64,000 nt of DNA, from positions 6,448,001 to 6,512,000 of the forward strand of contig CP053152.1 of the NCBI GenBank assembly GCA_014607495.2, read 5' to 3'. Source of the DNA: Carposina sasakii (lineage: Eukaryota > Arthropoda > Insecta > Lepidoptera > Carposinidae). Below the pieces are notes generated by a model. It did not search any database. It was not told the origin of the DNA and saw only the letters and a list, made by a program, of their open reading frames with translations. Within the stretch, counting starts at the first letter, position 1. Each line of letters begins with the position of its first letter. A program made the position numbers and the translations under genes. This document shows positions 1-11,193 of the stretch, piece by piece.

Positions 1-168
1 TGCATGATTCGCGTAAAAAAGTAAATTGGCCGAATTCAACAACAAACTTCTCATGTAGAGAATTTGGAATCAACATTTTTGCCGGGAGTGTAACATGCTA
101 CTCTACTTTGCTACTTTCATTTTTGAAGGTGAAAATTTGACCGAAGTCCAAAAAATTTATGATACAAC

Positions 169-851
169 CTTAGATGAAAACAAAATAGCGGAAGATAGGG
201 CACGTCCTTAAAATCGTCAACTAGAAATTATGCATGCTACACAACTACACGCACGAACACACACACAGCTGTAATTGTATTTAACGTTGTACACTAATGA
301 GCGATAGAGACAAACCTATTTATTTCGACAGTAGCGCGAGCGAGATAAGCGCGTTTCAATAGAGCATCATCGGAATAATTTCGGGTTGAGTCGTGTCAGC
401 TCGTGTCCCAGACAATAACTATGTTAAGAAGCTACTGCAAAAACGAATCACAGCGGGCGCATTCGCACACGTACGGCACGTGTTTGCTTGTTTAACTTGT
501 CGCACATAGATGTATCATATATTTTTATCTCGCTCTACAAAATGGCGATCAAAAAAATAAGTGAATTTACAATTATTAACCTAAGAATTTAAAGTTTTCG
601 TGTACTTATGCGTGAAAAGTGATTCAATGTGATTTGTTTTTTTTTAGTGATTAGTACAACGCACAAAAGCACATGAAGGCATTTTGATTACTTTTACCCC
701 GCTTAAAATAAAAAAAGAATTTCTTCCGTCACACGAGCGCGCTATTGCTACTCTCAATTGCAAATGACTAAAATCAGGCGACGTTGGCCTAATTTAAGCG
801 GTCCACGCGCTGGAGACGAGTCACTTATCTTCTATTTTGTTTTCATCTAAG
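169..851 (-). mobile_element. P-element-like non-autonomous transposon with THAP remnant
   Basis: 683 bp with perfect 20 bp terminal inverted repeats CTTAGATGAAAACAAAATAG and an 8 bp target duplication GATACAAC (161-168, 852-859). On the minus strand ATG at 680-682 starts MPSCAFVRCTNH and then a TAA caused by loss of one base relative to the 43 kb copy. MPSCA-x3-C is how many THAP (C2CH) zinc fingers begin, and an 8 bp duplication plus a THAP domain is the signature of P-element transposases. The catalytic part is absent. Confidence 0.75.
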
Positions 852-1481
852 GATACAACGATTCCCTTTTCTATTAAACATTGTATCTATTAAAATACCA
901 GTCAAAGGTCTGTAAAGTGATCCTATCTGATTCACGCAACCTTAGTCTATTTCTTTACAGAGGTTATTATGTCATTACCCTTATCAAACATCTCAGACCC
1001 AAAATTACCAATGAGTTTTGTCTCCTTTGTCGTTGCTGTTTATTTTCCACCACAGAACACGTGTAGGATAATACCATCCTACATTTATCACTTACCTACG
1101 TACTAAGAACATTCCGCTTGTTACCACATTTTGCGGGGTAAAAATAGTGGGATAATTTGAATGAGACTAGAAGAACAGAGTATAATTTTGTGTTGATGAC
1201 TCGTACTAGATTTCGTCTCGATGCCTAAAACGTTGCAGAGTACTTAGTGCTACTTTCTAAATTAAAACTTACAGATCATTACGAGTACCAACTGTGACCT
1301 CATCACCTATGAAAATTGGTAAACTATAACTGTTGGTAGTAAAATCGGATCAACGTACTTATACGAACTCCGATATGAGAATATAGTACAGAAACGAATT
1401 ATCATTAAAATAGCAGCAGACACGTGTTTCATTTCATAGATCTCCTATTGATTTGCTTAGTTATTTTGAAGAATAAATATG

Positions 1482-1850
1482 TACAGGGTGATTTTTGGTC
1501 GTCAACGTTCCCGAAAACTACGGAATCTCCTCATCATCACGATCATTTTTCTCCATGGAAGCATACCTGGGAAGTGTCTGGTTTCCAAAATATTAGGGTC
1601 CAAAGTTGAGTAAATAGACTGCGTTTTTCTGCATAAATGCACATAGACGCGCGTGGCAGGATTTTTTCACGAAAAATAATTAATATCTGTCTATAAAAAA
1701 ACTAACATAAACACTAGACACTATAAATTTCGCACGATCAAGGAATTAAAAAAAAAAAATTCCCATCATTTTTTTTGGCATAAACTTACTTTATTTCATG
1801 TATAGAATACGTACCCTTCGTTAAAGGTGGCCACAAAAAAACATCCTGTA
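1482..1850 (+). mobile_element. TACAGGGTG MITE, family 1, copy 1
   Basis: 369 bp from TACAGGGTG to CATCCTGTA, flanked by TA. Near-identical internal sequence recurs at 15785-16760 and 56596-56979. No coding capacity. Confidence 0.8.
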
Positions 1851-2489
1851 TATACCTAGCTATAATAAGCTTTATATTAGTCAATAGGTATATTTATTTA
1901 CACATGTAGGTATAAGTGAACTTTAAACACACGTCAAATCGTTAACCTCATATCGATAGCATAACCTATTTTTAGCTCAAAAAAGGGTACTGACATATAT
2001 CGCAACTTAAAACATAGTATCTAATACCTCAGCATTCATTTTCAAGAAATAAATATCGATCAATCAAGAGATCTCTTGAAGATATTTTAAGCAGCACACC
2101 TGAATAAAGAAATATAAGGGAAAAACTTACTGAAATTGAATCTTGACGAAATTAAGAGCCTCTTTTAGCAATTTTCTGTGTAATTCTTTACTTGCTTCCT
2201 TTTTTTTGTTCCTTCTTTATTACCTACTTATTGGAGAATTTTGTTTTAAGAATCAATAGCAAGGTATAAAAAATTTTGATTTTAAATTTCGTGTCTAAGA
2301 TTTTGTTTGTTGCCATCTCTGAACGGCTTTCAAGGTGGCACCTAATTCAATTTATTTAAATATGCAAAGAGTGTAAATAATTAGAGAATGTAGAGTTCTA
2401 GTTATATGTATGCAGTGCATATAAAAAAACTGTAAACATCCCCTTTTCAAACATATCTCTATAGAAGATATACATACCTACATATATAA

Positions 2490-2880
2490 TACTAGTGACC
2501 CGCCCTCGCTTCGCTTCGGTACATATCCTCTAAAATTTGGATTTCCCGTTTGTCCCGTATGTCCCGTTCCCGTGGGAATTTTGGGAAATAAGTCCTCAGT
2601 GCTTCCTTACACTCCCTACCGAATATACCCGTCATATTTAATCATTATGTGTCAAATGGTTTGCGTAAAAATTGGGAATTCCCGTTTGTCCCGTTCCATA
2701 ATAATAATAAATAACAAAAGTTAATATATGTTAATCCAGGGTGTCAACTAACTTTATACCAAATTTTATTAAAATCGATTCAGCCGTTTTTACGTGAAAG
2801 AGTAACAAACATCCATCCATCAATACATATATCCATCCATTCATACTTACAAACTTTCGGGTTTATAATTTTAATAGGAT
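2490..2880 (+). repeat. CTTCGCTTCGG dispersed repeat, short copy
   Basis: Begins GTGACCCGCCCTCGCTTCGC, has one GTGGGAATTTTGGGAAAT unit and ends with AATCGATTCAGCCGTTTTTA and a TATAATTTTAATAGGAT tail. Confidence 0.65.
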
Positions 2881-2887
2881 ATATACC

Positions 2888-3155
2888 TACAGGATGTAAC
2901 AAAAAGGGTATGTTAAGCGAAAAGCTATGTAAATAACCCACTACTTATAGATAACCTATCCACAAAATTTGAGGCTCGAAATCACATGTTTATTTTTCAA
3001 CATTGTATGAAAATTCCTGAGATGTTTATGAATTCTTCATACTATCTGGAAAATTGTACATGTGATTTCGAGTCTCAAATTTTGTGGATAGGTTCTCTAT
3101 GGTGGGTTATTTACATAGCTTTTCGCTTAACATACCCCTTTTGTTACACCCAGTA
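2888..3155 (+). mobile_element. Foldback MITE, locus 1
   Basis: About 268 bp that is almost entirely an inverted repeat: the left arm from TACAGGATGTAACAAAAAGG pairs with the right arm ending in the reverse complement. Both arms contain CACATGT and the ATTTTGTGGATAGG/CCTATCCACAAAAT pair. It abuts a second MITE starting at 3158 across a shared TA. Confidence 0.8.
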
Positions 3156-3157
3156 TA

Positions 3158-3556
3158 TACAGAGTGTTTGTGACAGCCAGGCAAATATTGATATAGCGAC
3201 TTCAGACCTACGGGGAGGCCTACGTCCAACTGTGGACTGCAATAGGCTGGAGAAGAAGAAGAAAAAGACTTCAGACCATGATTCTCAGGCGAAAACCACT
3301 CAAAATTTAAACGTAGGAAAATTCGAAAATTTTCCGACTTTTTTCACTTTTTCAGGAAAAAATTATGTAGTTCGTTTAAGTAAGATTTAATGACTTAAAA
3401 ACCAACCTAAGGATGATTTTGAAAAAAAAAGGTTGGGCCCAAAAAGGCTAATTGATCAACGCCAATGGAGTCATTAGTGATCCAAAAAACAGCAATGACT
3501 CGCACAAGAACCAATAAGCCCATTAAACTAGTCACAAGATCGCCCGATACATTTGC
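3158..3556 (-). mobile_element. GTGACAGCC MITE, family 2, truncated copy
   Basis: Begins TACAGAGTGTTTGTGACAGC and reads as the reverse of the copy at 3565-4025, but lacks the last hundred or so bases. Interrupted at 3209-3266 by a retroposed LINE end. Confidence 0.75.
3209..3266 (+). mobile_element. 58 bp LINE 3'-end retro-insertion with 11 bp target duplication
   Basis: Flanked by GACTTCAGACC at 3198-3208 and 3267-3277. The insert encodes the last residues of a LINE ORF (GEAYVQ-x-WTAIG; the terminal TGA has changed to TGG here) and ends in a GAA-rich tail. It is an extremely 5'-truncated insertion. Confidence 0.85.
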
Positions 3557-3564
3557 GCTGTATA

Positions 3565-4025
3565 TACAGGGTGTGGGTGACAGCCAGCAAATACTGAAAT
3601 GCTGAACAAGTACCATTGTGAAGAGTTATTTATATGACAATATTATTACTCGCAGGAAATGTATTTTTGATTTGATTATCAGTAATCTTTGCTCTCCGCA
3701 CCAATTATATCGGGAGAAAAGGGCTTATTGGTTATTGTGTGACACATTGCTATTTTTTATATCACCTGTGAGCCTCCATTAGGGTTGATCAGTTATTTAA
3801 ACTTTTTTGAGGGCAACTTTTTTACAAAATCATCTTTTGGTTAAAATTTTATTTTTAAGTCATTATTAAGGCCTAATTAATCTTAACTAATTTTTTCCGA
3901 AAATATGAAAAAAATGTCGAAAAACTTTGGAATTTTCCTACGAAAATTTTCCATATTTTCTGCCTCAGAATCATGGTCTGAAGTCACCATATCAATATTT
4001 GCCTGGCTGTCACCCACACCCTGTA
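3565..4025 (+). mobile_element. GTGACAGCC MITE, family 2, full copy
   Basis: 461 bp with long terminal inverted repeats: TACAGGGTGTGGGTGACAGC at the left and the reverse complement of TACAGGGTGTGGGTGACAGC at the right, flanked by TATA. Relatives at 3158, 32815, 43138 and 53299. Confidence 0.85.
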
Positions 4026-4286
4026 TATATTATAATATTATAGATTATAGAAGATATGTTTGCAAAAATATGTTTCTTTGCTAAATAGGAAGTCTAGACA
4101 CCTAGTGACCTACTTTTTCTGGTGTTAAAGGAAAGTTAAAAATTAAAAGAACCTTTTATATCTGAACTTTTATTTGTAACCCTTTTTTCTAGGTTATAAG
4201 GTTCGCTCTGTTAATAATTTTGATTAATGGAATGCAATGTAGGATAATTTTATAAGTTACACGGTATCATAATTTTATTATTTATT

Positions 4287-4565
4287 TATTGAACTAGTGG
4301 ACGCCCGCGACTCCGTCCGCGTGGACTAAAAACATTATCCCGAGATTTAAAGTAGCCTATATGTTAAGTGGGACCTGTCACAATATATGGTATGGCATCG
4401 AAATCGGTTCAGCCGTTACTGAGATTAGTGTGCACAAACAGACAAATCGACAAACCAACAAAATTCAAAAAATCATTCTTTTGGGTACTATTGCGTTGGT
4501 AAAGGTCTCCTATAATATTTTTGTCACATATCTTCCATGTACAGACAGCGATCCGTTACATTTTT
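4287..4565 (+). repeat. Dispersed GTCCGCGTGGACT repeat
   Basis: Starts ACTAGTGGACGCCCGCGACT and contains ATCGAAATCGGTTCAGCCGT. Same family as 20270-20580 in the opposite orientation. Confidence 0.6.
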
Positions 4566-5360
4566 TAAATGTACGAGTATTATATAGATGTCTTTAATTC
4601 AAAGTGTATTGAAAGAAAATACATAGGTACGTTAATTTATAGGTACGTAATTGACACGTATTTTGTATCCCATCTAAATTCACGTGCCCATAAACATTTG
4701 ATTGTACATATAACACCTTATCTTTGATATTACACATTGAATGTGTTTACAGATGATCATGCTTGGTACATTAACATTTTATATAGCCTAATACGCGTAT
4801 GTAGCGCAATTTAGCAGAAGGCGCGATAACAAATACTTAAATCCGTGATTTATCACTACATTTTATGAAATCTTCGCCTGGATTTACATAGGTACGATAA
4901 CGTTAGCATACATAACTGCATATGAATTCACAATTTCGCAAAAAAAAAGTATTTTTGCGTTTTTATACGTTTTTGGAATAAGCAAATATTCCACGTTTTA
5001 CGGTCGCTTTTTACACATAATAATAATAGTTAAAATTATAGCAGATTTCATCAACCATTGCAAGTTCTATTATTAGTGTTTCTTATTCTGAAAACTTTAC
5101 TCATTTAACCGATTTTTGTGACTTACAGCTTTAAAGGGACTTGATATTGTTAAGGTCCACTTGCAGTTAAAGCAAGTATCTAGATTTAGCTTTCCAAGCT
5201 GTCGTGCATATTAATAGATTTAGCATTTGCAAGTAGCCCGAGCAAGTATTCTCAGAATGTTTGCTCATAGAAAACGCACTGGCGTTTTCACTGAAAACTG
5301 CACAATCCACATTATCGGTCGAGTAATCCATGCCTAAAGCTATATCCAATGTCAGCTTAC
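4566..5360. other. AT-rich sequence, likely receptor intron
   Basis: Follows the second receptor coding exon downstream. No TM7 exon or other feature was found here or in 1-4286, apart from the listed repeats; 860-1481 and 1851-2489 also look empty. Confidence 0.5.
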
Positions 5361-5544
5361 CAAACATGCCGTAGCAGCTCTTGAAGAAGTCAGGCGCGAG
5401 GGCGCTGGCAAGGCCCAGCAGGCCTTGTGGTACTTCAGTGGAGAGGAAGAGTCCGAGAACGGCCAGAAGCATGCGTGTGGTGCGGTCAGTGCGGCTGGCT
5501 CGACGCGCACTCGACTCGTCCGCGGCTAGGCATTGTTTCTCGGC
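5361..5544 (-). CDS. DmsR: Myosuppressin receptor-like GPCR, second coding exon (ICL3, TM6, ECL3)
   Basis: Continuation of the receptor at 11194-11958. A CTGCAG acceptor precedes base 5544 and the exon opens in phase 0 (AEKQCL...), matching the phase-0 donor of the upstream exon. It encodes 61 residues plus one base: an ICL3 tail ending in TDRTTRMLLAV, then TM6 (MLLAVLGLFLSTEVPQGLLG), then the start of ECL3 with a cysteine (KSCYGMF). The LSTEVPQGLLGL stretch resembles the LLTEFPQG motif of insect myosuppressin receptors. The exon ends at G|GTAAGC (donor 5360 downward), leaving phase 1. That suits a following exon encoding the TM7 helix, but no such sequence was seen between 1 and 5360, so the gene probably continues off the left edge. 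Reading past the donor gives a nonsense tail, which supports the splice call. Confidence 0.88.
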
Positions 5545-6149
5545 CTGCAGAATTATAGTGTTGAAAAAAAATCATAAAAGACTTCATGCGAATTATATAG
5601 CGGATTGGAATCCGTGACTACAATAACATGATATTTGTAAGGCAGTCCCGACATCATCTTGAAAAAAAAAAGTTAGGTGAAAGACTGCTTAGATGATGCA
5701 TAGTGAAACTAGTGAAACCTTATTTTAATTATTTATATAGGTTTTAGGTACTTTTATAATAGGTACTTTTATTCATTTGTATGTACTACTGTTTAAAGGG
5801 CTCTTACTAATAAAATGTGTGAAGATGATATGAAACTTTATAAACCACACACACATGGAATGCCTTTACCTTTTGAATAATTTTAAACCGATATTCACTG
5901 TCAAAAACAGTTTATTATTTCAATTGTTTAAGTTCAATGAATTTTGAAAAATGTTTTATAAAAATAAAGCGTACAATGTAAAATAACCTGTGACTTTATG
6001 TAAAATATTAACAAAAGAACTTAATTTTCTTCTATTTTTCGGATACCTCCTAGCTAGAACAATTTTTTTCTTTGATGAGCGTGAAGGTACTTAGCTTCTA
6101 GTATCCATGGAAATAATAATAGAAACTTGTTATTATTTATTATGAACAG

Positions 6150-6325
6150 GCATCTACACAAAAATGACAAAGAACATCCTAATGGGCTTACTTACTTACA
6201 CGATCAATTATCTATAAGATATTGTGAAAGTAAGTCTACGCTTGCTGTAAATACAAAAATAATAACATGTATATATACACATATTTGAGCAAATAAACAT
6301 ATTGATTGATTGATTGATTGTAATC
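6150..6325 (+). repeat. Possible retroelement tail with (GATT)n
   Basis: Ends in AATAAACATATTGATTGATT and further GATT units, which looks like a retroelement 3' end with a simple-repeat tail. The body is not recognised. Confidence 0.35.
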
Positions 6326-7069
6326 ATGATTGATAGGTATAGGATATGATTTTATATTTTAAGTATTACAGGTTTCTTTTAAGAAAAAATATATTTAGGT
6401 AGACTCTTTGTGACCTACCTAGCCTCGTTTAAAAAGCACTTTACTATATATTAGTTCCCTGAATAACTGTAAAAACCAACCACCAAATCATTATTTTGGT
6501 AACTAATCAGGACCTAAAACGATGCTTATTATTAGAGAAAGTTAAAATCAGCTTATCGGTTTAGGTACCTCTAATGTTGGAGCTAATTAATCCAACCTAC
6601 GCCGCTACGTGTTAAAGTGGTCCTAGTCGATATGCTATAATCTATTTAATTAATCTATGGTGATATGGCTGCATATACATAATAGGCCACTGGGTGTTGG
6701 TTTTCGAATTGCGTTTCTCCTAAATTTATAAAAGTGTGGGTTTCGAGTAAACATACTCTGATATTTAAAGATAATCTCCACGTGGGCAAAAACATGTTTC
6801 CGCACTTTTGTGTGGCTTTGTACTTAATATAATAACATTCACATAAAAAATACTAAATATCAACTGCATTATATTGAAATTTGTATTTCAGATATTATTT
6901 TATGAAAGAATGGACCATTTATTTTTACAATGTATGAAAATATCCATTATTTACCCGTGTAGCTATTGTCAAAAAATAACAATATGATAAAGTATAGTGC
7001 CCTAAAACACGTTTATGTTTTTTGTGGCTTGACATCTAAGTAAAGATTAATTATGATCTTTATTATATT

Positions 7070-7225
7070 GTAACCAAATGAACCAAAAGTGTATGTAACC
7101 AATGTGTTTTCTCAGGCACTTGTGTACCAAATTTCGTTAAAATCGGTTAAGTTATTTTGGCGTGAAAGCGAGACAGACAGACAGACAGATAGAGTTACTT
7201 TCGCATTTATATTATTGTAGTAAGG
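7070..7225 (+). repeat. Dispersed repeat tail with (CAGA)n
   Basis: TGTACCAAATTTCGTTAAAA, then ATCGGTTAAGTTATTTTGGC, then GACAGACAGACAGACAG and TTTCGCATTTATATTATTG; retroelement-type tail inside the receptor intron. Confidence 0.55.
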
Positions 7226-8838
7226 ATTAATAAATTAAAGGAAAGTGGGTACCTACGCTGAAGAACATAGGTACAAAATATAATTTATTAATATCAAATT
7301 ATAATTTCTAATGTCTAATTATTACGTTGTTGTATTTCACTGTAATATTAGTTTAATAATGCACATAATATTAAACCTGATAACAAGTTATGTTAAGTAA
7401 GAACGTTCTTCGGAAATAAATAGGTAATTATTATTTTTGATCGATGTTCTTTTTGGAACGACAACTAAAATAGACATAGATAGGTAAGCCATTTATTATA
7501 AGTACATACTTTTATTTATTAAACGCGAAAAACTCAGAACATAACGAGATGGCGGAGAACTGTGGCGGCTCTGTCCCATGTAGAGGACACAGTCAAGTAA
7601 GACTCATTTATACGTATTACAAGTGTACCTAATATTGACTTATGGGTAGGTTATTAAGTAATAGAGCAAACAATAGATTTTTAAGTAAATATCATTGCAT
7701 CATTAATTTTGTTCCCAACGAACGCATAAAATCTTTAGTCTAAAATGATTGAGAAAATTCGAGTTGAAGATAATGGCTTCTGAAATGTAATATTATTTTG
7801 TTTATACATGTTCGTCAAAACATAATAATTATCAACGAAAGCCTAATAAAAAAGAAACAAAGATATCAGAGGATTATTTTATTTTGGGTTTATTACCTAT
7901 AGCAAAAAACAACGTGACTTATAACCAAAACATTTTTAACATCTGTAATCATTACTCTATAATTAGCATTATGATGTTATAAGAATATTTTTCAAGCATT
8001 AATTTAAAGAACAATCCCGACTACGTAATTTTTTTTATCTAACGACTAAGACGAATCTAATGATAAAGAATCTCTAAAAGTAAGCTCAAATGCGACTAGG
8101 TGTTTTGGGTCTAGAGCGTGCCAAAGAAATATACATACAAACATACGTACACTCGAAAAACATAACTCGTCTTTTGACGCAGTCGGGTAAAAACAGGGCG
8201 ATTATGATTATTATGATTTTAAAACATTTCCAACAGTCATTACCAATGAGCTATTTTAAGTTGATTTTACATCAATCTGTAAACCGATACTCGTATGAAT
8301 CGTTATAGGTACTGAATAAACACATTGACTTCGTGAAACACTTCGTTGAGTGACTTGATGCTTGTTTATAAATTCATATTTGAAAAGGCAAGTATCTGTT
8401 TCGCGAATCAAGCATTGGCTTTGGGTATACTGATATGTGCATAATTTAGTCTGCTGACAACTACTAATGAAAGTGTGTCAAGATCCAATTTGGTCCCTGT
8501 CCTTAATTGAGACAATTCGGTTAGTCCCTCCGAAATATATTACTTACTACATATTAAGTAAGCAGCATGCATTTATTATATTTTAAAAACATTTTATTAT
8601 AATTTACACGTATTATATTCACTGAAGACTTGTTAATTCATTTTATTATTTGAAAGTCGCATCGTTATATATTTTTTTAACTAACTTAAGGAAAACTTGT
8701 TACGTTTAACTATTTAATATTCTACTCCTAATGTACAAATAGGTATAAGTTTAATGCATATTTTTTATGCTCAACTGAATGGTTTCAAATGCATACTTAA
8801 TCAATTAGAGTTGTTTGTTTTGTTTTTACGTTGTTTTT

Positions 8839-10151
8839 AACCGACTTCAAAAAGCGAGGTTATCAATACGTCTGTATGTTTTTTTTATTTATTTTTTTTA
8901 TTTTTTTTTAATATATTTTTTATGTGTGTTACCTCAGAACTCCGTCATTTATGAACCGATTTCAATTTTTTTTTTATAGATGGTCATGGTATACTTCCAG
9001 GTTGGTCCCATATTCACCATATCAGGATCTGATGATGGGATCTTGGAGAAATCGAGGGCAATCCTCGAATATTGTAGGCACATGTAAGCCGAAAAACAGA
9101 TAGTGGAACTTTTTAGTAACAAAATCCACCTATGGCAGGGGGGGGGCTACGTCCAGTAATGGACTGCAATAGGCTTATGAAGATGAAGATAATTGTGTTA
9201 AGTCATTAAATTATATGTTGCGTTAAGCCGTGTCCGAAGTAAGATGGTTATAGGGGAAGAGGTAGACATGAGAATAACGAGATGACGGATAATAGGGATG
9301 AATGAAAAAAGAGTACCTACATATTGCACCGACCCCAAATGATTGGGAACAGGGCAGGAAGAAGGAGTGTAATTATATGTTGCTTCAATAAGTGTGTACA
9401 TGGCTGTTGTGCTGCCAAATCTCTTATATTCCTCCGAGGCGTGGTGCATGTATCGTCGCAACATACGCACTCTGGATCGATTCCACCTCAAGTGCCAGAT
9501 CCATCATGAGAATCAGATGGTCCAACCGAGTGCGTAATACCGAAGTATTGCGAAGAGCCAATGTAAGTGCCATTGAGGCCTACTTAATGCGTCGGCAGCT
9601 TCGGTGGTGCGGTCATGTGTCTCGTATGGCGGAGGAGAGATTGGCTAAGAGCATCTTCTTTTCTGAACTAGAGGAGGGCAAGCGGAAACGCGGCGGGCAA
9701 CTCCTCAGATACAAAGATGTTCAGAAAAGACATGAAGAGATGCAATATAGATCCATCTAAATGGGAAGTTTTGTCAGCACAACGACCAGAGTGGCGCAGG
9801 ACGGTGATAAAGCAAGTACACGAGTTCGAGGAGCAGCGTCAAGCTGACCTTGACGCCATCTCCGAGCGCATGAACGCCAACTTAGTAATATCTAGGAATA
9901 GAAGTGGTCGCCATGACCGAAATTGGTCGGAGGTCATCATTATCATCATATTGTCAGACGTAAAGTTTCGAAGCCTAGTCCTTTTTCTCTTTTGTCATGT
10001 GGCCTATTTTACATTATATAATATATATAAAAATTATATAAATCTGACAATATTATGCCTCTTAAACTTCGTACACGGCTTAACGCAATATATATTTGCC
10101 CTTTAGTAAAATTTTACTTTAGTAAGCTCGAGTTTTGGGAGGAAGTCGGTT
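8839..10151 (+). mobile_element. AACCGACTTC element A carrying LINE RT C-terminus
   Basis: 1.3 kb bounded by AACCGACTTC and GAAGTCGGTT. Inside, in order: a T-rich head with a conserved stretch ACTCCGTCATTTATGAACCG, a LINE ORF end (TACGTCCAGTAATGGACTGC, 9149-9168), then about 9400-9870 coding for the C-terminal part of a LINE reverse transcriptase. Elements B (17454-18559) and C (18662-20268) are inverted relatives. It lies in the intron between the two receptor exons. Confidence 0.7.
9392..9870 (+). pseudogene. LINE reverse transcriptase C-terminal fragment in element A
   Basis: Two overlapping frames give [20 protein letters not shown], then [20 protein letters not shown], then GELEEGKR-like and [20 protein letters not shown]: the hallmark C-terminal part of non-LTR retrotransposon polyproteins. 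The palm domain and endonuclease are missing, and a frame break lies near 9755. About 100 nt coding a terminal zinc finger in element C are deleted here. Confidence 0.75.
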
Positions 10152-10384
10152 TTTCGTTTTAAAAAAATTATCCTAAATATTTTACGCCACCATACTGACC
10201 AATACTTAAGAATGCAGAAGGTATTCAACAAATTTTAAGTCAAATTAACCTTTGTAGTATAGGTTTATTGTAGTACATGGGTTAATTATAGTCGACTTAA
10301 ACACTATTGCACTAAAATCAAATTGAAAACTACAAGATTAATGAATTTATATTTAACTAATCGACCCGACCCGACCGACCAAAT

Positions 10385-10495
10385 TAAAATTAATAATTGA
10401 CGGAAATATCGGTGAACATACATAAAATGAAATAAAATATTATACATACAGACTAATTGAGAACCTCCTCCTTTTTTTTTACGTCGGTTAAAAAG
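10385..10495 (-). repeat. Short AACCGACTTC-type head fragment, reversed
   Basis: Reads on the minus strand as AACCGACGTAAAAAAAAAGG, then AGGAGGTTCTCAATTAGTCT, plus ATATTTCCGTCAATT as at 21990. The terminal motif carries a base change. Confidence 0.55.
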
Positions 10496-11193
10496 GGACG
10501 CAGAAGATAACATTATCATTTAAGTACTAATGTATAATGAAATTATTATTATTTTATTTAAGTTAGTATAAAACGAACATTCTGGCTCTACTTAAGCAGA
10601 AACTAAGGAAAAGAATTGCTTATTATTTTTATATCCTAGTTTATACGTAATAAATGTAATAATACATATATTGCTACAGAGTAATGTACTTACCTACGCC
10701 ATTCCTATTCAAATGCAAATGGCCTACAAGTCGATTGGGACCGAGTAAGTAACTCCGTATCGAGGTATTCAATCAATCACTTTTGGCCCGCTCTTTTGTC
10801 TTATCACCATTTTCTTCGCAAATAACTTTGTAATTGGCTTACTCAAGCGTTTGTTACTATTTATTGGTTTACATTTTGCTTCTGCTGACTGCCTTCGACT
10901 TCGTCTGCATGAATTAGGTGCCGGATTCAATTGTAAATTTAAATATTCAAGGAAACAAACAAAAATTCAGCAAAATCTGCCCGGCATTTTTGTGTTTAAA
11001 CTGCCTGGACTAACGAACAGTAATTGATTTTGCTGTAGAGTTGAAGATAAAATAGATTAGAGATATATTTGTTCATGAGATAACTGTGACTTCACCTATA
11101 ATAATGTCAGGTATTCCAACGAAGTTTTATTATAATTAATATACTTTACCTACTTACTTAGGTATGTACAAGTAATAACTTCAATGTACTCAC

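Larger units (their letters stand above)
5545..11193 (-). other. Receptor intron (ICL3 intron)
   Basis: 5.6 kb between the two receptor coding exons. Holds the (GATT)n tail at 6150-6325, a retroelement tail (7070-7225), element A (8839-10151) and a short reversed head fragment (10385-10495). In 5545-6149, 6326-7069 and 7226-8838 I see only AT-rich sequence without features. Confidence 0.7.

Noticed and set aside
1424..1609. Short plus-strand frame
   Set aside because: It lies in a MITE present at three sites and is not maintained as coding.
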